Assembly (NCBI RefSeq): GCF_900232865.1
Contig: NZ_OCTS01000002.1
Coordinates: forward strand, 186,001-250,000
Direction: 5' to 3'
Length of the DNA stretch: 64,000 nt
Source of the DNA: Corynebacterium dentalis
Lineage (GTDB): Bacteria > Actinomycetota > Actinomycetes > Mycobacteriales > Mycobacteriaceae
Position numbers and translations under genes: made by a program. Under the pieces are notes generated by a model. It did no database searches. It was not told where the DNA came from and saw nothing but the letters and a program-made list of their open reading frames with translations. This document shows, piece after piece, positions 46,327 to 54,911 of this stretch. Numbering within the stretch: the first letter of the stretch is position 1; the number at the start of each line of letters is the position of its first letter.

Positions 46327-46992
46327 CTACCGACCGAGCAATTCTTCACGGATTAAGAACGGGTTCTGCTTGGTTTTGTTCTTCTTTCCCGCTTTTGCGT
46401 TTCGAGTATGCAGTTTTTCGACGTCAGACTTCGCTACCTCTTGCACGTCGTCCAACCACTGCTGCCTTTTCGCTGCCGAGGACGTACGGACCGGCGAATA
46501 CCTCGTGACCGAAACCGGCTTAAAGCCGCAGAAGCGCAGCGTGGACTGAGCCACCTGCTTGACCGTAGGCCTGCCCTGCAACAGCGTTAAGTACCACCCC
46601 GGCGAATCGGCAGTCATCACGAATCGGGCGGAACGTCCGCCGAAGTGTCCGTGTGGCAAGCCATGATCGTCATAGTGGTACGCCCACTTGGCCTCGAGTG
46701 TTCGGTCGAAAAATCCCTTCAGCAGCGCGGGAGTGGAACCCCACCACAGTGGCGCCAAAATCACCAGGTGATCGCTCTCGTCCAGAGCCTTCTGTGTTTC
46801 CTTCAGATCGGGCTCTAGTTCCTGCGTTCCTCGGTAGCCGAGGTGCAGGATCGGGTCAAAGTCCAGCGCGTGCAGATTGATACGCTGCACAGTTGCTCCA
46901 GCTTGTTGTGCAGCGTCTGCATACAGCGCAGCCAGCTGACTGGTGAATGATTCCGGATTGGGGTGACCGTTGATCACCAAGATGTTCGGCAT
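46327..46992 (-). CDS. NAD(P)H quinone reductase, flavodoxin-like fold
   Basis: A 221-residue FMN/FAD enzyme of the NQO1/KefF/MdaB fold. The start MPNILVINGHPNPESFTSQLA and the LAPLWWGSTPALLKGFFDRTL motif are typical, with a basic C-terminal tail (KAGKKNKTKQN). Two-electron reduction of quinones or toxic electrophiles is the likely role. It is divergent from a TetR repressor with a palindromic operator between them, which suggests induction by a redox-active compound. Confidence 0.85.
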   Translation of the reverse strand: MPNILVINGHPNPESFTSQLAALYADAAQQAGATVQRINLHALDFDPILHLGYRGTQELEPDLKETQKALDESDHLVILAPLWWGSTPALLKGFFDRTLEAKWAYHYDDHGLPHGHFGGRSARFVMTADSPGWYLTLLQGRPTVKQVAQSTLRFCGFKPVSVTRYSPVRTSSAAKRQQWLDDVQEVAKSDVEKLHTRNAKAGKKNKTKQNPFLIREELLGR

Positions 46993-47036
46993 GAGTGAGC
47001 CCTTCGGTGGGATATGCGGTGGCTTGTGACTACATT

Positions 47037-47049
47037 TAGACAGTGTCTA
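47037..47049. promoter_or_regulatory. Palindrome between quinone reductase and TetR genes
   Basis: TAGACA-G-TGTCTA is a perfect 6-bp inverted repeat around one base, about 45 bases from the reductase start and 40 from the regulator start. It is a good candidate operator for autoregulation and repression by the adjacent TetR protein. Confidence 0.6.
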
Positions 47050-47086
47050 GATTGCACGCCTTTAAGGCTGTACTAGGATCTTGACT

Positions 47087-47671
47087 GTGTCAAGTTCAAC
47101 GGAAAAGTCCTACCACCACGGCCGGCTCCTCGAAGATCTCCGCGCCACTGGGTTCGACATGCTCACCGAGCATCCCGCCAGCAGAATCAGCATGCGGGAA
47201 CTCGCCCGCCGCGCTGGAGTGAGCCACCAGGCGCCCTATCACCACTTCAGCGATAAAAAAGCGCTGCTCGAGGACTTAAGCACGGAATGCATGCGCCGGT
47301 TTGGCGTTGAACAAGAAGCAGCCGTACACGCGGCGCACGGAGGAATAGCTGCCTTGCGGGCCCAAGGACTCGCCTACATCCGCTTCGCAGCGCGCTACCC
47401 GCACGCGTTCGCCTTGATCTACGATCCAGCGGTGTGCGACCCGGGTAATCCAGGGCCAGAGAAGCAGGTTCAAATCGACCGGGTGGAGGCGCTACTGCGG
47501 GAGACCGCGGGGCGGGCGCAGGACGAGGGCATGTTCGCCGCGACCGACTCTGCCGAATTGACCACGATGGTGTGGGGCCTGGTGCACGGGCTCGCGCAAC
47601 TAGTGACGGCGGGACACCTGCCGCTGGAGGAGGCGGAAGCATCCGTGACAGCGCTGGCTGCAGAGCGATAA
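47087..47671 (+). CDS. TetR-family transcriptional regulator
   Basis: A 194-residue repressor. The N-terminal helix-turn-helix reads SYHHGRLLEDLRATG, then SMRELARRAGVSHQAPYHHFSDKKALLEDL (key LARRAGVSHQAPYHHF). The ligand domain has the WHG-like signature MVWGLVHGLAQLVTAGHLPLE. GTG at 47087 follows AGGA by eight bases; TTG at 47081 is the alternative. It is divergent from the quinone reductase gene and probably controls it. Confidence 0.88.
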   Translation: MSSSTEKSYHHGRLLEDLRATGFDMLTEHPASRISMRELARRAGVSHQAPYHHFSDKKALLEDLSTECMRRFGVEQEAAVHAAHGGIAALRAQGLAYIRFAARYPHAFALIYDPAVCDPGNPGPEKQVQIDRVEALLRETAGRAQDEGMFAATDSAELTTMVWGLVHGLAQLVTAGHLPLEEAEASVTALAAER

Positions 47672-47681
47672 CGCAGCAAAA

Positions 47682-47713
47682 AGCGCCCCACACCTTCACA
47701 GGTGCGGGGCGCT
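47682..47713 (-). terminator. Terminator after rplO (bidirectional)
   Basis: AGCGCCCC-A-CACCT pairs with AGGTG-C-GGGGCGCT; TTTTTG follows on the minus strand and CTCTC on the plus strand. It ends rplO and the TetR gene. Confidence 0.9.
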
Positions 47714-47752
47714 CTCTCGCTCAGCCGCGCGCAGCGGCCAAACAGTTAGACC

Positions 47753-48199
47753 TTAAGCCTCGGTGACGGAGCCACCTGCAGCCTCGATCTTCTCCTTGGC
47801 AGACTTGGAGAACTTCTGAGCGGTGACGTTCAGCTTTGCGCTGATGTCTCCGTTGCCCAGAACCTTCACCGGCTGCTTCGGACGGCACAGGCCTGCAGCA
47901 ACGATGTCTGCTACTGCAACATCGCCGCCATTAGGGAATGCCTTTTCCAGGTCCTCAACGTTGACTACCTGGAAGACAACCTTTGCTGGGTTCTTGAAGC
48001 CCTTGAGCTTCGGCAAGCGCATGTGCAGTGGCATTTGGCCACCCTCAAACGCTGCAGAAACCTGCTTACGAGCCCGAGTACCCTTGGTACCACGACCAGC
48101 GGTCTTACCCTTGGATGCCTCACCACGACCGACACGGGTCTTGGCCTTGTTGGCACCCTTTGCTGGGCGGAGGTCGTGGAGCTTAATTGGATCGCTCAT
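47753..48199 (-). CDS. rplO: 50S ribosomal protein L15
   Basis: The 148-residue protein begins [26 protein letters not shown] (key [12 protein letters not shown]) and has [21 protein letters not shown] and [18 protein letters not shown]. It directly follows rpmD. Confidence 0.97.
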   Translation of the reverse strand: MSDPIKLHDLRPAKGANKAKTRVGRGEASKGKTAGRGTKGTRARKQVSAAFEGGQMPLHMRLPKLKGFKNPAKVVFQVVNVEDLEKAFPNGGDVAVADIVAAGLCRPKQPVKVLGNGDISAKLNVTAQKFSKSAKEKIEAAGGSVTEA

Positions 48200-48201
48200 T
48201 T

Positions 48202-48387
48202 TTACTCTCCTGCCACTTCTTCGACCTCAACCATGTGGCGCACGGTGTTGATCTGTCCGCGGACGATTGGAGAATCCTCACGTACCACAGACTGACCGAT
48301 GCGCTTCAGGCCGAGTGAGCGCATAGACTCGCGCTGCTTTGGCTTGGTTGCGACGATGCCCTTCAACTGGGTGATCTTCAGAGCCAT
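48202..48387 (-). CDS. rpmD: 50S ribosomal protein L30
   Basis: A 61-residue protein: [31 protein letters not shown] (key [12 protein letters not shown]), then [13 protein letters not shown]. The tight spacing to rpsE and rplO fits the spc operon. Confidence 0.97.
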   Translation of the reverse strand: MALKITQLKGIVATKPKQRESMRSLGLKRIGQSVVREDSPIVRGQINTVRHMVEVEEVAGE

Positions 48388-48390
48388 TGC

Positions 48391-49053
48391 TTATGCCCCC
48401 TGTCCTGCAGCACGTGCACGCAGCATTGCTGCTGGAGCAACCTCTTCGAGGGACTTGCCACGACGAGCGGCAACTTCCTCTGGGCGTACGAGCTGCTTCA
48501 GGCCGTCCACAGTTGCGTGGACAACGTTGATTGCGTTGTCAGAGCCGAGGGACTTGGACAGAATGTCCTGCACGCCGGCACATTCCAGAACTGGACGTGC
48601 AGCGCCACCGGCGATAACACCGGTACCTGGAGCAGCTGGCTTCATCATGACGATGCCGGCTGCAGCCTCACCCTGAACTGGGTGAGTGATGGTGCCGTTG
48701 ATCATTGGCACACGGAAGAAGTTCTTGCGAGCCTCTTCTGCGCCCTTCTGAATTGCGGCAGGAACTTCCTTGGCCTTGCCGTAGCCCACGCCGACCATGC
48801 CCTGGCCGTCGCCGACGATGACCAGTGCGGTGAAGCTGAAGCGACGTCCACCCTTAACCACCTTGGACACGCGGTTAATGGTTACGACGCGCTCGATGTA
48901 CTGGTTGCGCTCGTCCTGCTGCTGGTTGCGACGATCGTTGCGACGGTCGTTGTTACGGCCGTCACGATCGTTGCGGCGGTCGTTGTTACGGCCGTCGCGG
49001 TTGTTGTCGTTGTTCTCGGCGGAGCGTCCGCCGTTACGTTCACGTCCCGACAT
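48391..49053 (-). CDS. rpsE: 30S ribosomal protein S5
   Basis: The 220-residue S5 has a normal core: [50 protein letters not shown], and [16 protein letters not shown]. The first 50 residues are an Asn/Asp/Arg-rich tract containing two copies of the 11-residue unit [11 protein letters not shown], coded by a 33-bp direct repeat at 48945-48996. AAGGA lies seven bases before the ATG at 49053. Confidence 0.97.
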   Translation of the reverse strand: MSGRERNGGRSAENNDNNRDGRNNDRRNDRDGRNNDRRNDRRNQQQDERNQYIERVVTINRVSKVVKGGRRFSFTALVIVGDGQGMVGVGYGKAKEVPAAIQKGAEEARKNFFRVPMINGTITHPVQGEAAAGIVMMKPAAPGTGVIAGGAARPVLECAGVQDILSKSLGSDNAINVVHATVDGLKQLVRPEEVAARRGKSLEEVAPAAMLRARAAGQGA

Positions 49054-49093
49054 CACGCGTTCCTTCCGTTGGTGTTGTAGTTAGCGGTGATCA

Positions 49094-49504
49094 TTAGAAC
49101 TTCAGACCACCTTCGCGGGCGGCGTCTGCCAGTGCGGCGACGCGACCGTGGTACTTGTAGCCAGCGCGGTCGAAAACGACTGCTTCGATGCCAGCGGCCT
49201 TAGCGCGCTCCGCGATCAGTTGACCCACCTTTGCTCCGCGTGCCTTCTTGTCACCCTCGAGGGAACGCACATCTGGCTCCATCGTGGACGCCGCGACCAG
49301 GGTGTGGCCAGCGGTGTCGTCGATGACCTGAACGTGCATGTGACGAGAGGTACGGTGCACAACGAGACGTGGAGTCTCTGGGGTGCCGGACAGGGTCTTG
49401 CGGATACGGAAGTGGCGACGTGCGCGAGCGTTGCGACGGCGGGTGGAGATGTCCTTGCCCACCGGCAAACGCTGGCCTTCCTTGTTCGTTGCGTTGTTGC
49501 TCAT
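49094..49504 (-). CDS. rplR: 50S ribosomal protein L18
   Basis: A 136-residue 5S rRNA-binding protein: [30 protein letters not shown] (key [14 protein letters not shown]), [41 protein letters not shown]. Its ATG overlaps the rplF stop. Confidence 0.97.
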   Translation of the reverse strand: MSNNATNKEGQRLPVGKDISTRRRNARARRHFRIRKTLSGTPETPRLVVHRTSRHMHVQVIDDTAGHTLVAASTMEPDVRSLEGDKKARGAKVGQLIAERAKAAGIEAVVFDRAGYKYHGRVAALADAAREGGLKF

Positions 49505-50040
49505 TACTTACCCGTCTTTCCATCCTTGCGACGGACCTGCTCGCCTTCGTAACGGATGCCCTTACCCTTGTATGGGTCATCCTTCCGCAGCCGGCGGATG
49601 TTAGCGGCGATCTGTCCAACCTGCTGCTTGTTGATGCCTTCGATGGAGAACTTGGTGTTTCCGTCGACGGCAAACTTGATGCCCTCAGGCGCCTCAATCA
49701 GGACTGGGTGAGAGTAGCCCAGTGCGAACTCCAGGTTCTGGCCCTTGAGCTGCACACGGTAACCCACACCGAAGATTTCCATCTTGATGGTGTAGCCATT
49801 GGTAACGCCCTCGACCATGTTGTTGATCAAGGAGCGGGACAGGCCGTGCAGGGAACGGTTCTTGCGGTGGTCATCGGGGCGGGAGACGACGAGTTCTTCG
49901 CCTTCCTGAGCCACGGTGATTGGTGCCGGAATCTCCTGAGCCAGGGTGCCCTTAGGACCCTTGACTTCAACGTTCTGGCCGTTGATGGTGACGGTGACGC
50001 CAGAGGGTACGGTCACCGGTGCCTTGCCAATACGAGACAT
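49504..50040 (-). CDS. rplF: 50S ribosomal protein L6
   Basis: The 178-residue protein begins [19 protein letters not shown] and has [21 protein letters not shown] and the C-terminal [25 protein letters not shown] signature (key [12 protein letters not shown]). Confidence 0.98.
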   Translation of the reverse strand: MSRIGKAPVTVPSGVTVTINGQNVEVKGPKGTLAQEIPAPITVAQEGEELVVSRPDDHRKNRSLHGLSRSLINNMVEGVTNGYTIKMEIFGVGYRVQLKGQNLEFALGYSHPVLIEAPEGIKFAVDGNTKFSIEGINKQQVGQIAANIRRLRKDDPYKGKGIRYEGEQVRRKDGKTGK

Positions 50041-50054
50041 GGTTAAACCTCCTC

Positions 50055-50453
50055 TTACCAGACGTAGGCGAGGACTTCTCCGCCCACGCCCTTGTTGTTG
50101 GCCTCACGATCAGTCAGCAGACCCTGGGACGTGGAAATAATAGCCACGCCCAGGCCACCGAGAACCTTTGGCAGATTAGTGGACTTTGCGTAAACGCGCA
50201 GACCTGGCTTGGAAACACGGCGCACGCCAGCGATGGAACGCTCGCGAGATGGGCCGTACTTCAGGTTAAGCTCCAGGGTCTTGCCGACGGTCTCGTCGTT
50301 AACGGAGTAGTCGGCGATGTAGCCTTCCTGCTTCAAGATTTCGGCGATGTTGGCCTTGATCTTGGAGGATGGCATAGACACGGTGTCGTGGAACGCATTG
50401 TTTGCGTTGCGCACTCGTGACAACATGTCCGCAATCGGATCAGTCATGGTCAT
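50055..50453 (-). CDS. rpsH: 30S ribosomal protein S8
   Basis: The 132-residue S8 starts [22 protein letters not shown]. The ATG at 50453 is used as in other Actinobacteria, with AGG nine bases upstream. It is the first gene of the rpsH-rplF-rplR-rpsE-rpmD-rplO run. No S14 (rpsN) precedes it, and rplE is 8 kb away at 58518. Confidence 0.97.
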   Translation of the reverse strand: MTMTDPIADMLSRVRNANNAFHDTVSMPSSKIKANIAEILKQEGYIADYSVNDETVGKTLELNLKYGPSRERSIAGVRRVSKPGLRVYAKSTNLPKVLGGLGVAIISTSQGLLTDREANNKGVGGEVLAYVW

Positions 50454-50973
50454 GTGAAGTGACCTGTTGCCTTTCTCGTTACGGTTCCCGTGCTCACCCT
50501 TGATGAATCGCGTGTACCGCACGATCGCTGGCTACTCACGCTCCGCCTAGCTCAGTAGTTAGGGGTGCTCGCTGCCTTTATCCGTGCGGCCGCTTCGGGC
50601 GAGGGGCCTGTAACAAAGTGGATGTACAGTTTTTCTCCCTTGAAGCGGGAGACTCTTTCCGCAGGTCATGTGGCATTCCCGAGATTTTGACGCGGTGGCG
50701 TCGAAAAAAGAACATGGGGGTACCTACCTACGGCAAGACCTGACTAGCCTAGCAACCAGCTAAAACATGTCCAAATCCCTGCTCAGAACCATAGAGCTGA
50801 AGTGTAAGGTCGGCGCCATGCAGAGCCGACCGACCTCACTAGCCGCACCTGCTGGCCCACGCACTCACTAGCACCTTCTCAACTCTTCCCTAGAGTACTT
50901 TGATTAGGCTTACCTTGTTCATATAGGCTTGCTCCCGTTAAGACCACGGAGTTTCACGCGTCAAGGAGGGTGC
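50454..50973. other. Divergent intergenic region rpsH / permease
   Basis: About 520 bases carry the rpsH leader and promoter and, near its right end, the DtxR-like box and promoter of the iron transporter. I find no ORF with support. A stretch near 50549-50570 resembles a tRNA D-arm but has no T-arm or anticodon stem, so it is not a tRNA. Confidence 0.5.
50899..50917 (+). promoter_or_regulatory. DtxR-like iron box upstream of the permease operon
   Basis: TTTGATTAGGCTTACCTTG matches the DtxR consensus TTAGGTTAGGCTAACCTAA at 14 of 19 positions. It overlaps a candidate -35 (TTGATT at 50900-50905) and the spacer to a -10 (TATAGG at 50922-50927). Iron-dependent repression by DtxR is the expected mode. 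Confidence 0.72.
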
Positions 50974-52092
50974 ATGGCTACCTCTACCCCGCATGCGCAA
51001 TCCCCTTCTCAAACACACCTGGGGTCTCGCGCGGACGCTACTTCGGACGCTTCTGCCAGCACTCCATCAGGCAAACTCCCGCGCCGCCTCGTCGGCCTCG
51101 GGGTACTTTTCCTGTTACTTCTCGCCAGCATCGTTGCCAGCATTGTGTTCGGTTCCCGGCAGATCCCTTTCGGAGAAGTGACCGCTGTGTTCCGCGATCT
51201 CGGCACGGCGTTCGGCCACGCGGAGGGGCTGAATGTGGATCAGCGTGTGATCGTCGAGCTCCGCATCCCCCGCACCCTGTTGGGCCTAGTCGCCGGTGCT
51301 GCCCTCGGCGTCTCCGGCGCATTGATCCAAGGGCACACGCGCAACCCTCTCGCGGACACGGGCATTCTCGGCATCAACTATGGTGCGTCCCTGGCCGTAG
51401 TTGCCAGCTTCTCCTTGCTGGGTGTGACGTCCGTGTGGGCTACCAGCATGTGGGCGTTCGGTGGGGCCATCGCTGCTACTGCGTTGGTGTTTAGTTTGGC
51501 GTCGATAGGAGGAGGACAGGCCAATCCGATGACGCTGGTCCTCGGCGGTGCGGCTTTGTCTGCGGTCCTCAGCGCCATCATCAGCGGTTTTATCCTCACT
51601 GACGATGCCAACCTGGATCGCATGCGCTTCTGGACCGTCGGCTCCATCGCGGGCCGGGATCTCACCGTGTTCTACGGCGTGCTGCCGTTTATCCTGGCGG
51701 GCCTCGTGCTGGCGTTCATCACGGCACCGCAGCTGAACCTCCTCAATCTGGGCGATGACATCGCCTCTGGACTGGGCATCAGCACCCAGCGCGCCCGCTT
51801 GATCGGCATGGCTCTGATCGCACTGCTGGCGGGTGCCGCGACAGCTGCCGCCGGCCCCATCACCTTCATCGGCCTGGTGGTCCCGCACCTCGTGCGCGCC
51901 GTCACGGGCCCTGATTACCGCTGGATCCTCCCCTGCTCTGCCCTGACGGGTGCGGTGATGATGCTGCTCGCAGACGTGGTGGGCCGTCTGATCGCTCGTC
52001 CGGGCGAGTTGCAGGTGGGCATCGTCCTCGCGTTCGTGGGCGCGCCGTTCTTCATCGCCCTTATTTATCGACGCCGGGTGGTGGCCATTTAA
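50974..52092 (+). CDS. Iron-siderophore ABC transporter permease (FecCD family), first
   Basis: A 372-residue membrane protein with about nine to ten hydrophobic segments, the FecD/BtuC type fold: LRIPRTLLGLVAGAALGVSGALIQGHTRNPLADTGILG (key PRTLLGLVAGAALGVSGALIQG) and GPITFIGLVVPHLVR. The ATG at 50974 has AAGGAGG just upstream. Followed by a second permease with a TAATG overlap. The DtxR box at 50899 controls it. Confidence 0.92.
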   Translation: MATSTPHAQSPSQTHLGSRADATSDASASTPSGKLPRRLVGLGVLFLLLLASIVASIVFGSRQIPFGEVTAVFRDLGTAFGHAEGLNVDQRVIVELRIPRTLLGLVAGAALGVSGALIQGHTRNPLADTGILGINYGASLAVVASFSLLGVTSVWATSMWAFGGAIAATALVFSLASIGGGQANPMTLVLGGAALSAVLSAIISGFILTDDANLDRMRFWTVGSIAGRDLTVFYGVLPFILAGLVLAFITAPQLNLLNLGDDIASGLGISTQRARLIGMALIALLAGAATAAAGPITFIGLVVPHLVRAVTGPDYRWILPCSALTGAVMMLLADVVGRLIARPGELQVGIVLAFVGAPFFIALIYRRRVVAI

Positions 52093-53186
52093 TGAGTTCC
52101 CTCCTTGCCCGCCCTACCTCTTCCACTATCCCCGGCCGCCCGCCGTTCCGCGTGGGCCCTTTTTCTGTGGTGTGGCGCCCTCGCGCGTTGACGGTGTCTC
52201 TATTGCTGCTCGTGGCGATCGTCTTGCTAGCGGCGGTCTCCATCGGCCTGGGCGACTATCCCGTGTCCCCGGCCCGTGTGCTGGAGGTGCTGTTCACCGG
52301 CCACGGCACCCGCATTGAGCGTCTAGTGGTTTTGGATTGGCGCATGCCCCGTGCGCTGACAGCCATTCTGGTGGGCTGTGCGCTGGGATTATCCGGAGCC
52401 CTCACTCAGTCCGTGGCCCGCAATGCGCTGGCCAGCCCGGATATCTTGGGCTTCACCACGGGCGCATCTGCGGCCGCGGTCACCGTCATCACTCTGGGTG
52501 GTGGCGCTGGTGGTTTCCTCGGCTGGCTCAGCAGCATCGGCATCCCCCTGGCCGCAGTGCTTGGTGCGGCTGTCACCGCAACGGTGATGTGGGCTCTAGC
52601 GTGGAGGCGATCTACTGATTCCTTCCGGCTCGTGCTGTTCGGCATCATCATCTCTGCCCTGTTGACCTCGTATATCAACTTCCTGATGATCCGCACGGAA
52701 TTGCGCGATGCCGCGGCCGCCCAGTTCTGGCTCACTGGCTCCCTGAACACTGCAGACTGGTCCAAGATGTGGCCCGTCGCCATCGTGGTGCTGGTGTTTA
52801 CCCCCCTGCTGGCCTGGATTGGCCACCAACTTTTGGCCACCCTGTTGGGCTCGGATACTGCTCGGGCTCTGGGACAAAACGTCCAGGGTGTACAAGTGGT
52901 GCTGCTCGCCGCTGCCGTGGCTTTGGCAGCGGTGGCGGTGTCTGCCGCTGGCCCCATCGGGTTCGTCGCCTTCGTGGCCCCACAGGTGGCCCTGCGCTTG
53001 TGCAACTGCTCTGCACCACCGCTTCTTGCCTCTGCACTGACCGGCGCGGCGCTCCTGCTGCTGGCAGATATCAGCACCCAAACTCTGTTGCCCGTGGAGC
53101 TGCCGGTGGGCATTCTCACCTCGGCTATCGGTGGTGCGTTCCTGATTTATTTGCTGGTCCAACGGAATAGGTCAACCACGGCATGA
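52092..53186 (+). CDS. Iron-siderophore ABC transporter permease (FecCD family), second
   Basis: A 364-residue paralogue of the upstream permease with the same topology: WRMPRALTAILVGCALGLSGALTQSVARNALASPDILGFT (key MPRALTAILVGCALGLSGALTQ) and GPIGFVAFVAPQVALRL. It overlaps both neighbours, so the permease pair and the ATPase are expressed as one unit. Confidence 0.92.
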   Translation: MSSLLARPTSSTIPGRPPFRVGPFSVVWRPRALTVSLLLLVAIVLLAAVSIGLGDYPVSPARVLEVLFTGHGTRIERLVVLDWRMPRALTAILVGCALGLSGALTQSVARNALASPDILGFTTGASAAAVTVITLGGGAGGFLGWLSSIGIPLAAVLGAAVTATVMWALAWRRSTDSFRLVLFGIIISALLTSYINFLMIRTELRDAAAAQFWLTGSLNTADWSKMWPVAIVVLVFTPLLAWIGHQLLATLLGSDTARALGQNVQGVQVVLLAAAVALAAVAVSAAGPIGFVAFVAPQVALRLCNCSAPPLLASALTGAALLLLADISTQTLLPVELPVGILTSAIGGAFLIYLLVQRNRSTTA

Positions 53187-53236
53187 GGAAACACTCAGTA
53201 CAGATGAACGTCCGCGCCGCGAACAAAGAAGGACAC

Positions 53237-54019
53237 ATGACTCAGAAGCACAGCATGAGCGCACGCGGCCTCGCCGTGGGCTACGGCGACCGGACGGTCA
53301 TCGAAGGCTTGGACGTGGACTTTCCTCGCGGGCAGATCACCACAATCATCGGCCCCAATGGCTGCGGCAAATCCACGTTGTTGCGAGCCATGTCTCGTCT
53401 CCTTCCGGCGAATGAGGGCGAAGTGCTGTTAGACGGCGCCGATATCTCATCCATCAGGCGCAAGGACCTCGCACGGACCATCAGCGTGCTGCCACAAACC
53501 CCTACCGCCCCGGAGGGACTCAACGTGGCTGATCTCGTCTCGCGCGGTCGGCACCCACACCAATCGTGGATCCGTCAGTGGTCGTCCACGGACGAAGCCG
53601 AGGTGCACAAGGCGCTGGAAATGACTGGCTCGATGGGGCTGGCGGAGCGCACCCTGGATTCTCTGTCCGGAGGGCAGCGGCAGCGTGTGTGGATCTCCAT
53701 GGTTCTTGCGCAGAACACGGACATCCTGTTCCTGGACGAGCCCACCACCTACCTGGATCTGGCCACGTCGGTAGAGATTTTGGAGCTGGTGCAGCGTCTA
53801 CGCCGAGAGCTGGATCGCACTGTGGTGATGGTGCTGCACGATCTCAACTTGGCTGTACGCTACAGCGATAATCTCGTGGTGATGAAGGATGGACAGGTCC
53901 TCGCCACCGGGCGTCCCAGCGAGGTCATTACCCCAGAGCTACTGCTCGAGGCGTTTGCCCTCAATGCGCTGGTCATCGAGGATCCTGTCACCGGCGGTCC
54001 GCTGATCGTCCCCAAGTGA
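53237..54019 (+). CDS. Iron-siderophore ABC transporter ATPase
   Basis: A 260-residue nucleotide-binding subunit. Walker A IIGPNGCGKSTLLRAM, signature LSGGQRQRVWISMVLAQ and Walker B ILFLDEPTTYLD are intact; the sequence is closest to FepC/FhuC. The ATG at 53237 follows AAGGA closely; ATG 53183, in overlap with the permease, is possible. No periplasmic or lipoprotein siderophore-binding gene is next to it. Confidence 0.92.
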   Translation: MTQKHSMSARGLAVGYGDRTVIEGLDVDFPRGQITTIIGPNGCGKSTLLRAMSRLLPANEGEVLLDGADISSIRRKDLARTISVLPQTPTAPEGLNVADLVSRGRHPHQSWIRQWSSTDEAEVHKALEMTGSMGLAERTLDSLSGGQRQRVWISMVLAQNTDILFLDEPTTYLDLATSVEILELVQRLRRELDRTVVMVLHDLNLAVRYSDNLVVMKDGQVLATGRPSEVITPELLLEAFALNALVIEDPVTGGPLIVPK

Positions 54020-54029
54020 CGATCGGGGC

Positions 54030-54668
54030 TTAGTCCTCCATCAGCTCCTGGGCGGGAGTCTTCTTGGACTTCTGCCAGTTGATCATCGCGGAAATCACCA
54101 CCGGAGTCACAGACACCAGCACGATGACGATGGCGATCATGTCGATGCGATCCGCAATGCCCGGGATATCCCCCAGCAGCACGCCAATGCCGACCATGCT
54201 GACAATCCACAGCACTGCACCCGTGACGTTCCATCCCACGAACTTCTTGTACGGCATCTCCGCGGTACCAGCGGCCACGGGAATGTAGGTACGCACGATC
54301 GGGATGAAGCGCCCCAGTACCAGAGCCAACGGCCCGTACTTCAGGAAGAAAGCCTCGGCTTGTTCGAGGTGCTCGGTTTTGAGGATCTTGGCGTCGGGCT
54401 TAAACAACTTGCGACCAAAACGGTGGCCGAGCCAGAAACCAACCTGGTCGCCCAAGAACGCCGCGACGATGGCCACGCCCACCAGAATCGGAACATTCAG
54501 GCCCAACTGATCGCGCAAGATTGCTGCGGTGACCAGCATGGAATCGCCGGGCAGGAACGGGAAAAGCACGCCGGATTCAATAAAGATGATCAGCGCAATG
54601 CCTCCGAGCGCCCAGCCGCCAAAGTTCTGCAGCAGTGTGGTGGCGTCCATGAGGTCGCTTAAGTGCAC
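54030..54668 (-). CDS. DedA-family membrane protein
   Basis: A 212-residue protein with about five to six hydrophobic segments. The DedA core includes ESGVLFPFLPGDSMLVTAAILR (key FLPGDSML), FLGDQVGFWLGHRFGRKLFK and GRFIPIVRTYIPVAAGTAEM. The family moves or flips undecaprenyl phosphate or other lipids. GTG start with GGAAGG nine bases upstream. It is convergent with the ABC transporter. Confidence 0.88.
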   Translation of the reverse strand: MHLSDLMDATTLLQNFGGWALGGIALIIFIESGVLFPFLPGDSMLVTAAILRDQLGLNVPILVGVAIVAAFLGDQVGFWLGHRFGRKLFKPDAKILKTEHLEQAEAFFLKYGPLALVLGRFIPIVRTYIPVAAGTAEMPYKKFVGWNVTGAVLWIVSMVGIGVLLGDIPGIADRIDMIAIVIVLVSVTPVVISAMINWQKSKKTPAQELMED

Positions 54669-54837
54669 GAAGGAATCCCTTCCAAGAGATAGTTAGAGAT
54701 TTTAGTTATACCTCTAAGCCATCAGCATTCCTAGCCATGACTACCTATGCCGGGTACTTCTCAGAATTCATGCTGCACATTCCTACTGATTTGACGGATA
54801 CACACAATCTTCAACTCGCTTCACATTTGCGATCGCT

Positions 54838-54853
54838 ATACCCCCTAGGGTAT
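54838..54853. promoter_or_regulatory. CsoR/CstR-like palindromic operator upstream of the MMPL gene
   Basis: ATACCCCCTAGGGTAT is an inverted repeat (ATACCC/GGGTAT) of the kind bound by CsoR-family repressors (Cu(I), persulfide or formaldehyde sensors). It lies between a candidate -35 (TTGCGA 54827-54832) and -10 (TATCAA 54851-54856), overlapping the latter. No CsoR gene is in the window. Confidence 0.55.
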
Positions 54854-54911
54854 CAATGTCCTGTACTCGCTACGGCGCGACCCAAACCCAACAGAAGGGA
54901 CCCCAGAGACA

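Noticed and set aside
48945..48996. Repeat in rpsE considered as a CRISPR or mobile repeat
   Set aside because: Only two in-frame copies coding for an Asn/Arg-rich tract; no spacer pattern or mobility genes.
50545..50620. tRNA-like stretch (GCCTAGCTCAGTAGTTAGG)
   Set aside because: It resembles a D-arm only; no anticodon stem, T-loop GTTCRA or acceptor pairing can be formed on either strand.
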